Source: Ambrosia x helenae
Taxonomy: Eukaryota; Streptophyta; Magnoliopsida; Asterales; Asteraceae
Direction of reading: 5' to 3'
Assembly: GCA_030844895.1 (NCBI GenBank)
Contig: CM061226.1
Coordinates: 48,058,238-48,122,237 of the forward strand
DNA length: 64,000 nucleotides
How positions within the stretch are numbered: position 1 is the stretch's first letter; each line of letters starts with the position of its first letter. The notes under the pieces were generated by a model. The model saw nothing but the letters and a program-made list of their open reading frames with translations, was not told the DNA's origin and did not search any database. Positions 14,561-28,599 of the stretch are shown piece after piece. Made by a program: the position numbers and the translations under genes.

Positions 14561-17500
14561 TTTGACATGTGCCAACTCTTTAAGAGGTTAAAAAAGGTCT
14601 AAGCCTCAAATACAAGAAAAATCCAGGGGGTGGTTGAAAGTGGATTTACGTGAAGAACATGTAAATTACAAAACTGACATTGACTACGTCAATCCAAATC
14701 ATGTGTCAACCCCCATCGTATTCATCCAAATCATGTGTCAACCCCCATCGAGTGATTTTAACCATCCCTCAAAAAAGAAATTGGTCAATCAAACACCTGA
14801 TTCCATCACAAAAGAATTTTTTTCAATTGTAATCATTTCGAGGCTTTATTTTCATTTTATTTCTAAGCCTCGTATATATCAACATTCCCATTAAATAGAG
14901 TGCATGTATATCAACTTAATGGCTTCATTTAGATGTGTGAAATGAATGTCGGTCATTTTGAAATACCGCCAACATCTTTAAGAGGTTAAAAAAGGTCTAA
15001 GCCTCAAATAAAAGTAAAATCCAATGGGTGTTGGATAGTGGATTTACGTGAAAAACATGTAAATTACAAAACTGGGAATGACTACGTCATTCCAAATCAT
15101 GTGTCAAGCCCCTCTGAGTGATTTTCACCATCTCTCAGATAAGAACTAGGTCAATCAAACACCTGGTTACATCACAAAAGACTTTTTTTCAATTGTAATC
15201 ATTTCGAGCCTTTATTTTCATTTTATTTATAAGCCTCGTATATATCAACATTCCCATTAAATAGAGTGCATGTATATCGCCTTAATGGCTTCATTTAGAT
15301 GTGTGAAATGATTTTTGGTCATTTTGACATGTGCCAACCTCTTTAAGAGGTTAAAAACGATCTAAGCCTCAAATACAAGAAAAATCCAGGGGGTGGTTGA
15401 AAGTGGATTTACGTGAAGAACATGTAAATTACAAAACCGACAATGACTACGTCAATCCATATCATGTGTCAACCCCCATCGAGTGATTTTCACCATCCCT
15501 CAAAAAAGAAATTGGTCAATCAAACACTTGATTCTATCACAAAAGACTTTTTTTCAATTGTAATTATTTCGAGGCTTTATTTTCATTTTATTTCTAAGCC
15601 TCGTATATATCAACATTCCCATTAAATAGAGTGCATGTATATCAACTTAATGGCTTCATTTAGATGTGAATGTCGGTCATTTTGAAATACCGCCAACATC
15701 TTTAAGAGGTTAAAAAAGGTCTAAGCCTCAAATAAAAGTAAAATCCAATGGGTGGTGGAAAGTGGATTTACGTGAAAAACTTGTAAATTACAAAACTGGG
15801 AATGACTACGTCATTCCAAATCATGTGTCAAGCCCCTCTGAGTGATTTTCACCATCTCTCAGATAAGAACTAGGTCAATCCAACACCTAATTACATCACA
15901 AAAGACTTTTTTTCAATTGTAATCATTTTGAGCCTTTATTTTCATTTTATTTATAAGCCTCGTATATATCAACATTCCCATTAAATAGAGTGCATGTATA
16001 TCGCCTTAATGGCTTCATTTAGATGTGTGAAATGATTTTCGGTCATTTGACATGTGCCAACCTCTTTAAGAGGTTAAAAAGGTCTAAGCCTCAAATACAA
16101 GAAAAATCCAGGGGGTGGTTGAAAGTGGATTTACGTGAAGAACATGTAAATTACAAAACCGACAATGACTACGTAAATCCAAATCATGATTCAACCCCCA
16201 TCGTAGTCATCCAAATCATGTGTCAACCCCCATCGAGTGATTTTAACCATCCCTCAAAAAAGAAATTGGTCAATCAAACACCTGATTCCATCACAAAAGA
16301 CTTTTTTTCAATTGTAATCATTTCGAGGCTTTATTTTCATTTTATTTCTAAGGCTCGTATATATCCACATTCCCATTAAATAGAGTCATCAACTTAATGG
16401 CTTCATTTAGATGTGTGAAATGAATGTCGGTCATTTTGAAATACCGCCAACATCTTTAAGAGGTTAAAAAAGGTCTAAGCCTCAAATAAAAGTATAATCC
16501 AATGGTTGGTGGAAAGTGGATTTACGTGAAAAACATGTAAATTACAAAACCGGGAATGACTACGTAATTCCAAATCATGTGTCAAGGCCCTGTGAGTGAT
16601 TTTCACCATCTCTCAGATATGAACTAGGTCAATCAAACACCTGATTACATCACAAAAGACTTTTTTTCAATTGTAATTATTTCGAGCCTTTATTTTCATT
16701 TTATTTATAAGCCTCGTATATATCAACATTCCCATTAAATAGAGTGCATGTATATCGCCTTAATGGCTTCATTTAGATGTCTGAAATGATTTTCGGTCAT
16801 TTTGACATGTGCCAACCTCTTTAAGAGGTTAAAAAAGGTCTAAGCGTCAAATACAAGAAAAATCCAGGGGGTGGTTGAAATTGGATTTACGTGAAGAACA
16901 TGTAAATTACAAAACCGACAATGACTACGTCAATCCAAATCATGTGTCAACCCCCATCGTAGTCATCCAAATCATGTGTCAACCCCCATCGAGTGATTTT
17001 TAACCATCCCTCAAAAAAGAAATTGGTCAATCAAACACCTGATTCCATCACAAAAGACTTTTTTTCAATTGTAATCATTTCGAGGCTTTATTTTCATTTT
17101 ATTTCTAAGGCTCGTATATATCAACATTCCCATTAAATAGAGTGCATGTATATCAACTTAATGGCTTCATTTAGATGTGTGAAATGAATGTCGGTCATTT
17201 TGAAATACCGCCAACATCTTTAAGAGGTTAAAAAAGGTCTAAGCCTCAAATAAAAGTAAAATCCAATGGGTGGTGGAAAGTGGATTTACGTGAAAAACAT
17301 GTAAATTACAAAACTGGGAATGACTACGTCATTCCAAATCATGTGTCAAGCCCCTCTGAGTGATTTTCACCATCTCTCAGATAAGAACTAGTCAATCCAA
17401 CACCTAATTACATCACAAAAGACTTTTTTTCAATTGTAATCATTTCGAGCCTTTATTTTCATTTTATTTATAAGCCTCGTATATATCAACATTCCCATTA

Positions 17501-19400
17501 AATAGAGTGTATGTATATCGCCTTAATGGCTTCATTTAGATGTGTGAAATGATTTTTGGTCATTTTGACATGTGCCAACCTCTTTAAGAGGTTAAAAAGG
17601 TCTAAGCCTCAAATACAAGAAAAATCCAGGGGGTGGTTGAAAGTGGATTTACGTTAAGAACATGTAAATTACAAAACCGACAATGACTACGTCAATCCAA
17701 ATCATGTTTCAACCCCCATCATAGTCATCCAAATCATGTGTCAACCCCCATCGAGTGATTTTAACCATCCCTCAAAAAAGAAATTGGTCAATCAAACACC
17801 TGATTCCATCACAAAAGACTTTTTGTCAATTGTAATCATTTCGAGGCTTTATTTTCATTTTATTTCTAAGGCTCGTATATATCAACATTCCCCTTTAAAT
17901 AGAGTGCATGTATATCAACTTAATGGCTTCATTTAGATGTGTGAAATGAATGTCGGTCATTTTGAAATACCGCCAACATCTTTAAGAGGTTAAAAAAAGG
18001 TCTAAGCCTCAAATAAAAGTAAAATCCAATGGGTGGTGGAAAGTGGATTTACGTGAAAAACATGTAAATTACAAAACTGGGAATGACTACGTCATTCCAA
18101 ATCATGTGTCAAGCCCCTCTGAGTGATTTTCACCATCTCTCAGATAAGAACTAGGTCAATCCAACACCTAATTACATCACAAAAGACTTTTTTTCAATTG
18201 TAATCATTTCGAGCCTTTATTTTCATTTTATTTATAAGCCTCGTATATATCAACATTCCCATTAAATAGAGTGCATGTATATCGCCTTAATGGCTTCATT
18301 TAGATGTGTGAAATGATTTTTGGTCATTTTGACATGTGCCAACCTCTTTAAGAGGTTAAAAAGGTCTAAGCCTCAAATACAAGAAAAATCCAGGGGGTGG
18401 TTGAAAGTGGATTTACGTTAAGAACATGTAAATTACAAAACCGACAATGACTACGTCAATCCAAATCATGTTTCAACCCCCATCATAGTCATCCAAATCA
18501 TGTGTCAACCCCCATCGAGTGATTTTAACCATCCCTCAAAAAAGAAATTGGTCAATCAAACACCTGATTCCATCACAAAAGACTTTTTGTCAATTGTAAT
18601 CATTTCGAGGCTTTATTTTCATTTTATTTCTAAGGCTCGTATATATCAACATTCCCCTTTAAATAGAGTGCATGTATATCAACTTAATGGCTTCATTTAG
18701 ATGTGTGAAATGAATGTCGGTCATTTTGAAATACCGCCAACATCTTTAAGAGGTTAAAAAAGGTCTAAGCCTCAAATAAAAGTATAATCCAATGGGTGGT
18801 GGAAAGTGGATTTACGTGAAAAACATGTAAATTACAAAACCGGGAATGACTACGTCATTCCAAATCATGTGTCAAGCCCCTGTGAGTGATTTTCACCATC
18901 TCTCAGATAAGAACTAGGTCAATCAAACACCTGATTACATCACAAAAGACTTTTTTTCAATTGTAATTATTTCGAGCCTTTATTTTCATTTTATTTATAA
19001 GCCTCGTATATATCAACATTCCCATTAAATAGAATGCATGTATTTCGCCTTAATGGCTTCATTTAGATGTCTGAAATGATTTTCGGTCATTTTGACATGT
19101 GCCAACCTCTTTAAGAGGTTAAAAAAGGTCTAAGCCTCAAATACAAGAAAAATCCAGGGGTGGTTGAAAGTGGATTTACGTGAAGAACATGTAAATTACA
19201 AAACCGACAATGACTACGTCAATCCAAATCATGTGTCAACCCCCATCGTAGTCATCCAAATCATGTGTCAACCCCCATCGAGTGATTTCCACCATCCCTC
19301 AAAAAAGAAATTGGTCAATCAAACAACTGATACCATCACAAAATACTTTTTTTTCAATTGTAATCATTTAGAGGCTTTATTTTCATTTTATTTATAAACC
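14560..19400. repeat. Satellite dimer block, period about 0.76 kb
   Basis: The marker GACATGTGCCAAC recurs near 14568, 15326, 16050, 16805, 17568, 18330 and 19095. One monomer of each dimer usually carries the 32-bp internal duplication, explaining 2 x 366 + 32, about 764 bp. The units at about 17.2-17.9 and 18.0-18.7 kb are almost identical over long stretches, so the latest amplification step was recent. Confidence 0.85.
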
Positions 19401-20199
19401 TCGTATATATCAACATTCCCATTAAATAGAGTGCATGTATATCACCTTAATGGCCTCATTTAGATGTGTGAAATGATTTTTGGTGATGTTGAAATGCCGC
19501 CACCCTCTTTAAGAGGTTAAAAAGGGTCTAAGCCTCAAGTAAAATTAAAATCCAAGAACTGGTTGAAAGTGAATTTACGCGAAGAACATGTAAATTACAA
19601 AACCGACAACAACTACGTCAATCCAAATCATGTGACAACCCCCTTCGAGTGATTTTCACCATCCATCAAATAAGAACTCGGTCAATCAAACACCTGGTTC
19701 CATCACAAAAGACCTTTTTTTTCAATTGTAATCATGTCGAGGCTTTATTGTCATTTTATTTCGAAGCCTCGTATATATCAACATTCCCATTAAATAGAGT
19801 GCATGTATATCACCTTAATGGCCTCATTTAGATGTGTGAAATGATTATCGGTGATGTTGAAATGCCGCCACCCTTTTTAAGAGGTTAAGAGGGTCTAAGC
19901 CTCAAGTAAAATTAAAATCCAAGGGCTGGTTGAAAGTGGATTTACGTGAAGAACATGTAAATTACAAAACCGACAATAACTACGTCAATCCAAATCATGT
20001 GACAACTCCCTTCGAGTGATTTTCACCATGCATCAAATAAGAACTCGGTCAATCAAACACCTGGTTACATCACAAAAGATTTTTTTTTTCAATTGTAATC
20101 ATTTCGAGGCGTTATTGACATTTTATTTCTAAGCCTCGTATATATCAACATTCCCATTAAATAGGGTGCATGCATATCGCCTTAATCGCTTCATTTTAA

Positions 20200-23100
20200 T
20201 GTGCTAAATGATTTTTGGTGATTTTGAAATGCTGCCACCCTCTTTATAAGGTAAAAAAGGTCTAAGCCTCAAATAAAAGTAAAATCCAAGGGGTGGTTGA
20301 AAGTGGATTTACGTGAAGATCATGTAAATTACAAAACTAGCAATGACTACGTCAATCCAAATCATGTGTCAACCCCATTCGTGTGATTTTCACCATCCCT
20401 CAGATAAGAACTCGAACTCGGTCAATCAAACACCTGATTCCATCACAAAAGACGTATTTTCAATTGTAATCATTTCAAGACTTTATTTTCATTTTATTTC
20501 TAAGCCTCGAATATATCAACATTCCTATTAAATAGAGTGCATGTATATCGCCTTAATGGCTTCATTTAGATGTGTGAAATGAATTTCGGTCATTTAGAAA
20601 GTCCGCCAACCTCTTTAAGATGTTAAAAATGTCTAAGCTTCAAATAAAAGTAAAATCCAAGGGGTGGTTGAAAGTGGATTTATGTGAAAAACATGTAAGT
20701 TACAAAACCAATAATGACTACGTAAATCCAAATCATGTGTCAACCCCCTTCGAGTGATTTTCACCATCCCTCAAATAAGAAATCGGTCAATCAAACACCT
20801 ATTCCATAACAAAAAACTTTTTATCTATTGTAATCATTTCGAGGCTTTATTTTCATTTTTTTTTCTAAGCCTCGTATATATCAACATTCACATTAAATAG
20901 AACGCATTTATATCGCCTTAATGACTTCATTTAGATGTAGGAAACGATTTTTGGTGATTTTGAAACGCCGACACCTTCTTTAAGATGTTAAAAAAGGTCT
21001 AAGCCTCAAATTAAAGTAAAATCCAAGGGGACGTTGAAAGTGGATTTGAGTGAAAAACATGTAAATTACAAAACCGGGAATGACTACGTCAATCCAAAAT
21101 CTTGTGTCAACCCCCTTCGAGTGATTTTCACCATCCCTCAAATAAGAACTCGGTCAATCAAACACCTGATTCCATCACAAAAGACTTTTTTTCAATTGTA
21201 ATCATTTCGAGCCTTTATTTTCATTTTGTTTCTAAGCCTCGTATATATCAACATTCCCATTAAATAGAGTGCATGAATATCACCTTAATGGCCTCATTTA
21301 GATGTGTGAAATGATTTTCGGTCATTTGACATGTGCCAACCTCTTTAAGAGGTTAAAAAGGTCTAAGCCTCAAATACAAGAAAAATCCTAGGGGTGGTTG
21401 AAAGTGGATTTACGTGAAGAACATGTAAATTACAAAACCGACAATGACTACGTAAATCCAAATCATGTGTCAACCCCCTTCGAGTGATTTTCACCATCCC
21501 TCAAATAAGCAATCGGTCAATCAAACACCTGGTTCCATCACAAAAGACATTTTTTTTTTTCAATTGTAATCATTTCGAGGCTTTATTGTCATTTTATTTC
21601 TAAGCCTCGTATATATCAACATTCCCATTAAACAGAGTGCATGTATATCGCCTTAATGGTTTCATTTAGATGTGTGAAATTATTTTCGGTCATTTTAAAA
21701 TGCCGTCAACCTCTTTAAGAGGTTAAAAAAGGTTTAAGCCTCATATAAAAGTAAAATCCAAGGGGTGGTTGAAAGTGGATTTACGTGAAAAACATGTAAA
21801 TTACAAAACCGACAATGACTACGTCAATCTTAATCATGTGCCAACCCCCTTCGAGTGATTTTCACCATCCCTCAAATAAGAAATCGGTCAATCAAACACC
21901 TGATTCCATCACAAAAGACTTTTTTTACAATTATAATCATTTCGAGTCTTTATTTTCATTTAATTTCTAAGCCTCGTATATATCAACATTCCCATTAAAT
22001 AGAGTGCATGTATATCGCCTTAATGGCTTCATTTAGATGTGTGAAATGATTTTTGGTCATTTTAAAATGCCGTCAACCTCTATAAGAGGTTAAAAAAGGT
22101 CTAAGCCCCATATTAAAGTAAAATCCAAGGGGTGGTTGAAAGTGGATTTACGTGAAAAACATGTAAATTATAAAACCGACAATGACTACGTCAATCTAAA
22201 TCATTTGTCAACCCCCTTCGAGTGATTTTCACCATCCCTCAAATATGAAATCGTTCAATCAAACACCTGATTCCATCACAAAAGACTTTTTTTCAATTGT
22301 AATCATTTCGAGGCTTTATTTTCAATTTTTTCTAAGCCTCGTATATCCCATTAAATAGAACGCATGTATATTGCCTTAATGGCTTCATTTAGATGTGTGA
22401 AATGATTTTAGATGATTTTGAAGGGCCGCCACCGCCTTTAAGAGGTTAAAAAAGGTCTAAGCATCGTATAAAAGTAAAATCCAAGGGTGATTGAAAGTGG
22501 ATTTACGTGAAAAACATGTAAATTACAAAACCGACAACAACTACGTCAATCCAAATCATGTGTCAACCCCCTTCGAGTGATTTTCACCATCCCTCAAATA
22601 AGAACTCTGTCAATCACACACCTAATTCCATCACAAAAAACTTTTTTTCAATTGTAATCATTTCGAGGCTTTATTTTCATTTTATTTCTAAGCCTCGTAT
22701 ATATCAACATTCCTATTAAATAGAGTGCATGTATATCGCCTTAATGGCTTCATTTAGATGTGTTAAATGATTTTCGGTCATTTTGACATGTACCAACCTC
22801 TTTAAGAGGTTAAAAACGGTCTAAGCCTCAAATACAAGAAAAATCCAGGGAGTGGTTGAAAGTGGATTTACGTGAAGAACCTGTAAATTATAAACCAACA
22901 ATGACTACGTCAATCCAAATCATGTGTCAACCCCCATCATAGTCATCCAAATCATGTGTCAACCCCCATCGAGTGATTTTCACCATCCCTCAAAAAAGAA
23001 ATTGGTCAATCAAACACCTGATTCCATCACAAAAGACTTTTTTCAATTGTAATCATTTCGAGGCTTTATTTTCATTTTATTTCTAAGCCTCGTACATATC

Positions 23101-26100
23101 AATATTCCCATTAAATAGAGTTCAAGTATATCGCCTTAATGGCTTCATTTTAATGTGTTAAATGATTTTTGGTGATTTTGAAATGCTGCCACCCTCTTTA
23201 TAAGGTAAAAAAATTTCTAAGCCTCAAATAAAAGTAAAATCCAAGGGGTGGTTGAAAGTGGATTTACGTGAAGATCATGTAAATTACAAAACTAACAATG
23301 ACTACGTCAATCCAAATCATGTGTCAACCCCCTTCGAGTGATTTTCACCATCCCTCAAATAAGAACTCGGTCAATCAAACACCTGATTCCATCACAAAAG
23401 ACGTATTTTCAATTGTAATCATTTCGAGACTTTATTTTCATTTTATTTCTAAGCCTCGTATATATAAACATTCCCATTAAATAGAGTGCATGTATATCGC
23501 CTTAATGGCTTCATTTAGATGTGTGAAATGAATTTCGGTCATTTTGAAACTCCGCCAACCTCTTTAAGATGTTAAAAATGTCTAAGACTCAAATAAAAGT
23601 AAAATCCAAGGAGTGGTTGAAAGTGGATTTACGTGAAAAACATGTAAATTACAAAACCAATAATGACTACGTAAATCCAAATCATGTGTCAACCCCCTTC
23701 GAGTGATTTTCACCATCCCTCAAATAAGAAATCGGTCAATCAAACAACTATTCCATAACAAAAAACTTTTTATCTATTGTAATCATTTCGAGGCTTTATT
23801 TTCATTTTTTTTCTAAGCCTCGTATATATCAACATTCACATTAAATAGAATGCATTTATATCGCCTTAATGACTTCATTTAGATATGTGAAACGATTTTT
23901 GGTGATTTTGAAACGCCGACACCTTCTATAAGAGGTTAAAAAAGGTCTAAGCATCAAATAAAAGTAAAATCCAAGGGGACGTTGAAAGTGGATTTAAGTG
24001 AAAAACATGTAAATTACAAAACCGGGAATGACTACGTCAATCCAAAATCTTGTGTCAACCCCTTCGAGTGATTTTCACCATCCCTCAAATAAGAACTCGG
24101 TCAATCAAACACCTGATTCCATCACAAAAGACTTTTTTGCAACTGTAATCATTTCGAGCCTTTATTTTCATTTTGTTTCTAAGCCTCGTATATATCAACA
24201 TTCCCATTAAATAGAGTGCATGTATATCACCTTAATGTCCTCATTTAGATGTGTGAAATGATTTTCGGTGATGTTGAAATGCCGCCACCCTCTTTAAGAG
24301 GTTAAAAAGGGTATAAGCCTCAAATAAAATTAAAATCCAAGGGCTGGTTGAAAGTGGATTTACGTGAAAAACATGTAAATTACAAAACCGACAATGACTA
24401 CGTCAATCAAAATCATGTGTCAATCCCCTTCGAGTGATTTTCACCGTCCATCAAATAAGAACTCGGTCAACCAAACACCTCGTTCCATCACAAAAGACTT
24501 TTTTTTTTCAATTGTAATCATTTCGAGGCTTTATTGTCATTTTATTTCTAAGCCTCGTATATATCAACATTCCCATTAAATATAGTGCATGTTTATCGCC
24601 TTAATGGCTTCATTTAGATGTGTGAAATGATTTTCGGTCATTTTAAAATGCCGTCAACCTCTTTAAGAGGTTAAAAAAGGTTTTAGCCTCATATAAAAGT
24701 AAAATCCAAGGGGTGGTTGAAAGTTGATTTACGTGAAAAACATGTAAATTACAAAACCGACAATGACTACGTCAAACTTAATCATGTGTCAACCCGCTTC
24801 GAGTGATTTTCACCATCCCTCAAATAAGAAATCGGTCAATCAAACACCTGATTCCATCACAAAAGACATTTTTTTTTCAATTCTAATCATTTCGAGTCTT
24901 TATTTTCATTTTATTTCTAAGCCTCGTATATATCAACATTCCCATTGAATAGAGTGCATGTATATCGCCTTAATGGCTTCATTTAGATGTGTGAAATGAT
25001 TTTTGGTCATTTAAAAATGCCGTCAACCTCTATAAGAGGTTAAAAAAGGTCTAAGCCTCATATTAAAGTAAAATCCAAGGGGAGGTTGAAAGTGGATTTA
25101 CGTGAAAAACATGTAAATTATAAAACCGACAATGACTACGTCAATCTAAATCATTTGTCAACCACCTTCGAGTGATTTTCACCATCCGTCAAATAAGAAA
25201 TCGGTCAATCAAACACCTGATTCCATCACAAAAGACTTTTTTTTCAATTGTAATCATTTCGAGGCTTTATTTTCATTTTTTTAGCCTCGTATATATCAAC
25301 GTTCCCATTAAATAGAACGCATGTATATCGGCTTAATGGCTTCATTTGGATGTGTGAAATGATTTTAGATGATTTTGAAGGGCCGCCACCGCCTTTAAGA
25401 GGTTAAAAAAGGTCTAAGCATCGTATAAAAGTAAAATCCAAGGGTTGTTGAAAGTGGATTTACGTGAAAAACATGTAAATTACAAAACCGACAACAACTA
25501 CGTCAATCCAAATCATGTGTCAACCCCCTTCGAGTGATTTTCACCATCACTTAAATAAGAACTCTGTCAATCACACACCTGATTCCATCACAAAAGACTT
25601 TTTTTCAATTGTAATCATTTTCGAGGCTTTATTTTCATTTTATTTCTAAGCCTCGTATATATCAACATTCCTATTAAATAGAGTGCATGTATATCGCCTT
25701 AATGGCTTCATTTAGATGTGTGAACTGATTTTCGGTCATTTTGACATGTGCCAACCTCTTTAAGAGGTTAAAAAAGGTCTAAGCCTCAAATACAAGAAAA
25801 ATCCAGAGAGTGGTTAAAAGTGGATTTACATGAGGAACCTGTAAATTACAAAACCAACAATGACTACGTCAATCCAAATCATGTGTCAACCTCCATCGTA
25901 GTCATCCAAATCATGTGTCAACCCCCATCGAGTGATTTTCACCATCCCTCAAAAAAGAAATTGGTCAATCAAACACCTGATTCCATCACAAAAGACTTTT
26001 TTTCAATTGTAATCATTTCGAGGCTTTATTTTCATTTTATTTCTAAGCCTCGTACATATCAATATTCCCATTAAATAGAGTTCAAGTATATCGCCTTAAT

Positions 26101-27900
26101 GGCTTCATTTTAATGTGTTAAATGATTTTTGGTGATTTTGAAATGCTGCCACCCTTTTTATAAGTAAAAAAAGGTCTAAGCCTCAAATAAAAGTAAAATC
26201 CAAGGGGTGGTTGAAACTGGATTTACGTGAAGATCATGTAAATTACAAAACTAACAATGACTACGTCAATCCAAATCATGTGTCAACCCCCTTCGAGTGA
26301 TTTTCACCATCCCTCAAATAAGAACTCGGTCAATCAAACACATCACAAAAGACGTATTTTCAATTGTAATCATTTCGAGACTTTATTTTCATTTTATTTC
26401 TAAGCCTCGTATATATGCACATTCCCTTTAAATAGAGTGCATGTATATCGCCTTAATGGCTTCATTTAGATGTGTGAAATGAATTTCGGTCATTTTGAAA
26501 CTCCGTCAACCTCTTTAAGATGTTAAAAATGTCTAAGCCTCAAATAAAAGTAAAATCCAAGGGGACGTTGAAAGTGGATTTAAGTGAAAAACATGTAAAT
26601 TACAAAACCGGTAATGACTACGTCAATCCAAAATCTTGTGTCAACCCCCTTCGAGTGATTTTCACCATCCCTCAAATAAGAACTCGGTCAATCAAACACC
26701 TGATTCCATCACAAAAGACTTTTTTTTAAAATTTTAATCATTTCGAGCCTTTATTTTCATTTTGTTTCTAAACCTCGTATATATCAACATTCCCATTAAA
26801 TAGAGTGCATGTATATCACCTTAATGGCCTCATTTAGATGTGTGAAATGATTTTCGGTGATGTTGAAATGCCGCCACCCTCTTTAAGAGGTTAAAAAGGG
26901 TCTAAGCCTCAAATAAAATTAAAATCCAAGGGCTGGTTGAAAGTGGATTTACGTGAAAAACATGTAAATTACAAAACCGACAATGACTACGTCAATCCAA
27001 ATCATGTGTCAATCACCTTCGAGTGATTTTCACCGTCCATCAAATAAGAGCTCGGTCAACCAAACACCTCGTTCCATCACAAAAGACTTTTTTTTTCAAT
27101 TGTAATCATTTCGAGGCTTTATTGTCATTTTATTTCTAAGCCTCGTATATATCAACATTCCCATTAAATATAATGCATGTTTATCGCATTATGGCTTCAT
27201 TTAGATGTGTGAAATGATTTTCGGTCATTTTAAAATGCCTTCAACCTCTTTAAGAGGTTAAAAAAGGTTTAAGCCTCATATAAAAGAAAATCCAAGGGGT
27301 GGTTGAAAGTTGATTTGCGTGAAAAACATGTAAATTACAAAACCGACAATGACTACGTCAAACTTAATCATGTGTCAACCCCCTTCGAGTGATTTTCACC
27401 ATCCCTCAAATAAGAAATCGGTCAATCAAACACCTGTTTCCATCACAAAAGACATTTTTTTTTCAATTGTAATCATTTCGAGTCTTTATTTTCATTTTAT
27501 TTCTAAGCCTCGTATATATCAACATTCCCATTAAATAGAGTGCATGTATATCGCCTTAATGGCTTCATTTAGATGTGTGAAATGATTTTTGGTCATTTAA
27601 AAATGCCGTCAACCTCTATAAGAGGTTAAAAAAGGTCTAAGCCTCATATTAAAGTAAAATCCAAGGGAGGTTGAATGTGGATTTACGTGAAAAACATGTA
27701 AATTATAAAACCGACAATGACTATGTCAATCTAAATCATTTGTCAACCCCCTTCGAGTGATTTTCACCATCCGTCAAATAAGAAATCGGTCAATCAAACA
27801 CCTGATTCCATCACAAAAGACTTTTTTTCAATTGTAATCATTTCGAGGCTTTATTTTCATTTTTTTCTAAGCCTCGTATATATCAACGTTCCCATTAAAT
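20200..27900. repeat. Satellite higher-order repeat, period about 2.95 kb
   Basis: Markers recur about 2.95 kb apart: GAAGATCATG near 20314, 23268 and 26229, and CCAAAATCTTGTGTC near 21090 and 24040. In the third copy some spacings drop to about 2.58 kb (for example the CTTAATCATGTG variant at 24780 to 27365), consistent with loss of one monomer near 26340-26560. Confidence 0.8.
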
Positions 27901-28599
27901 AGAACGCATGTATATCGGCTTAATGGCTTCATTTAGATGTGTGAAATGATTTTAGATGATTTTGAAGGGCCGCCACCGTCTTTAAGAGGTTAAAAAAGGT
28001 CTAAGCATCGTATAAAAGTAAAATCCAAGGGGTGGTTGAAAGTGGATTTACGTGAAAAACATGTAAATTGCAAAACCGACAATGACTACGTCATTCCAAA
28101 ATCATGTGTCAACCCCTTCGAGTGATTTTCACCATCCCTCAAATAAGAACTCGGTCAATCAAACACCTGATTCCATCACAAAAGACTTTTTTTCAATTGT
28201 AATCATTTCTAGCCTTTATTTTCATTTTATTTCTAAGCCTCGTATATATCAACATTCCCATTAAATAGAGTGCATGTATATCACTTTAATGGCCTCATTT
28301 AGATGTGTGAAATGATTTTCGGTGACGTTGAAATGCCGCCACCATCTTTAAGAGGTTAAAAAGGGTCTAAGCCTCAAGTAAAATTAAAATCCAAGGGCTG
28401 GTTGAAAGTGGATTTACGTGAAGAACATGTAAATTACAAAACCGACAATGACTACGTCAATCCAAATCATGTGTCAATCCCCTTCGAGTGATTTTCACCG
28501 TCCATCAAATAAGAACTCGTTCAATCAAACACCTGGTTTCATCTCAAAAGACATTTTTTTTCAATTGTAATCATTTCGAGGCTTTATTGTCATTTTATT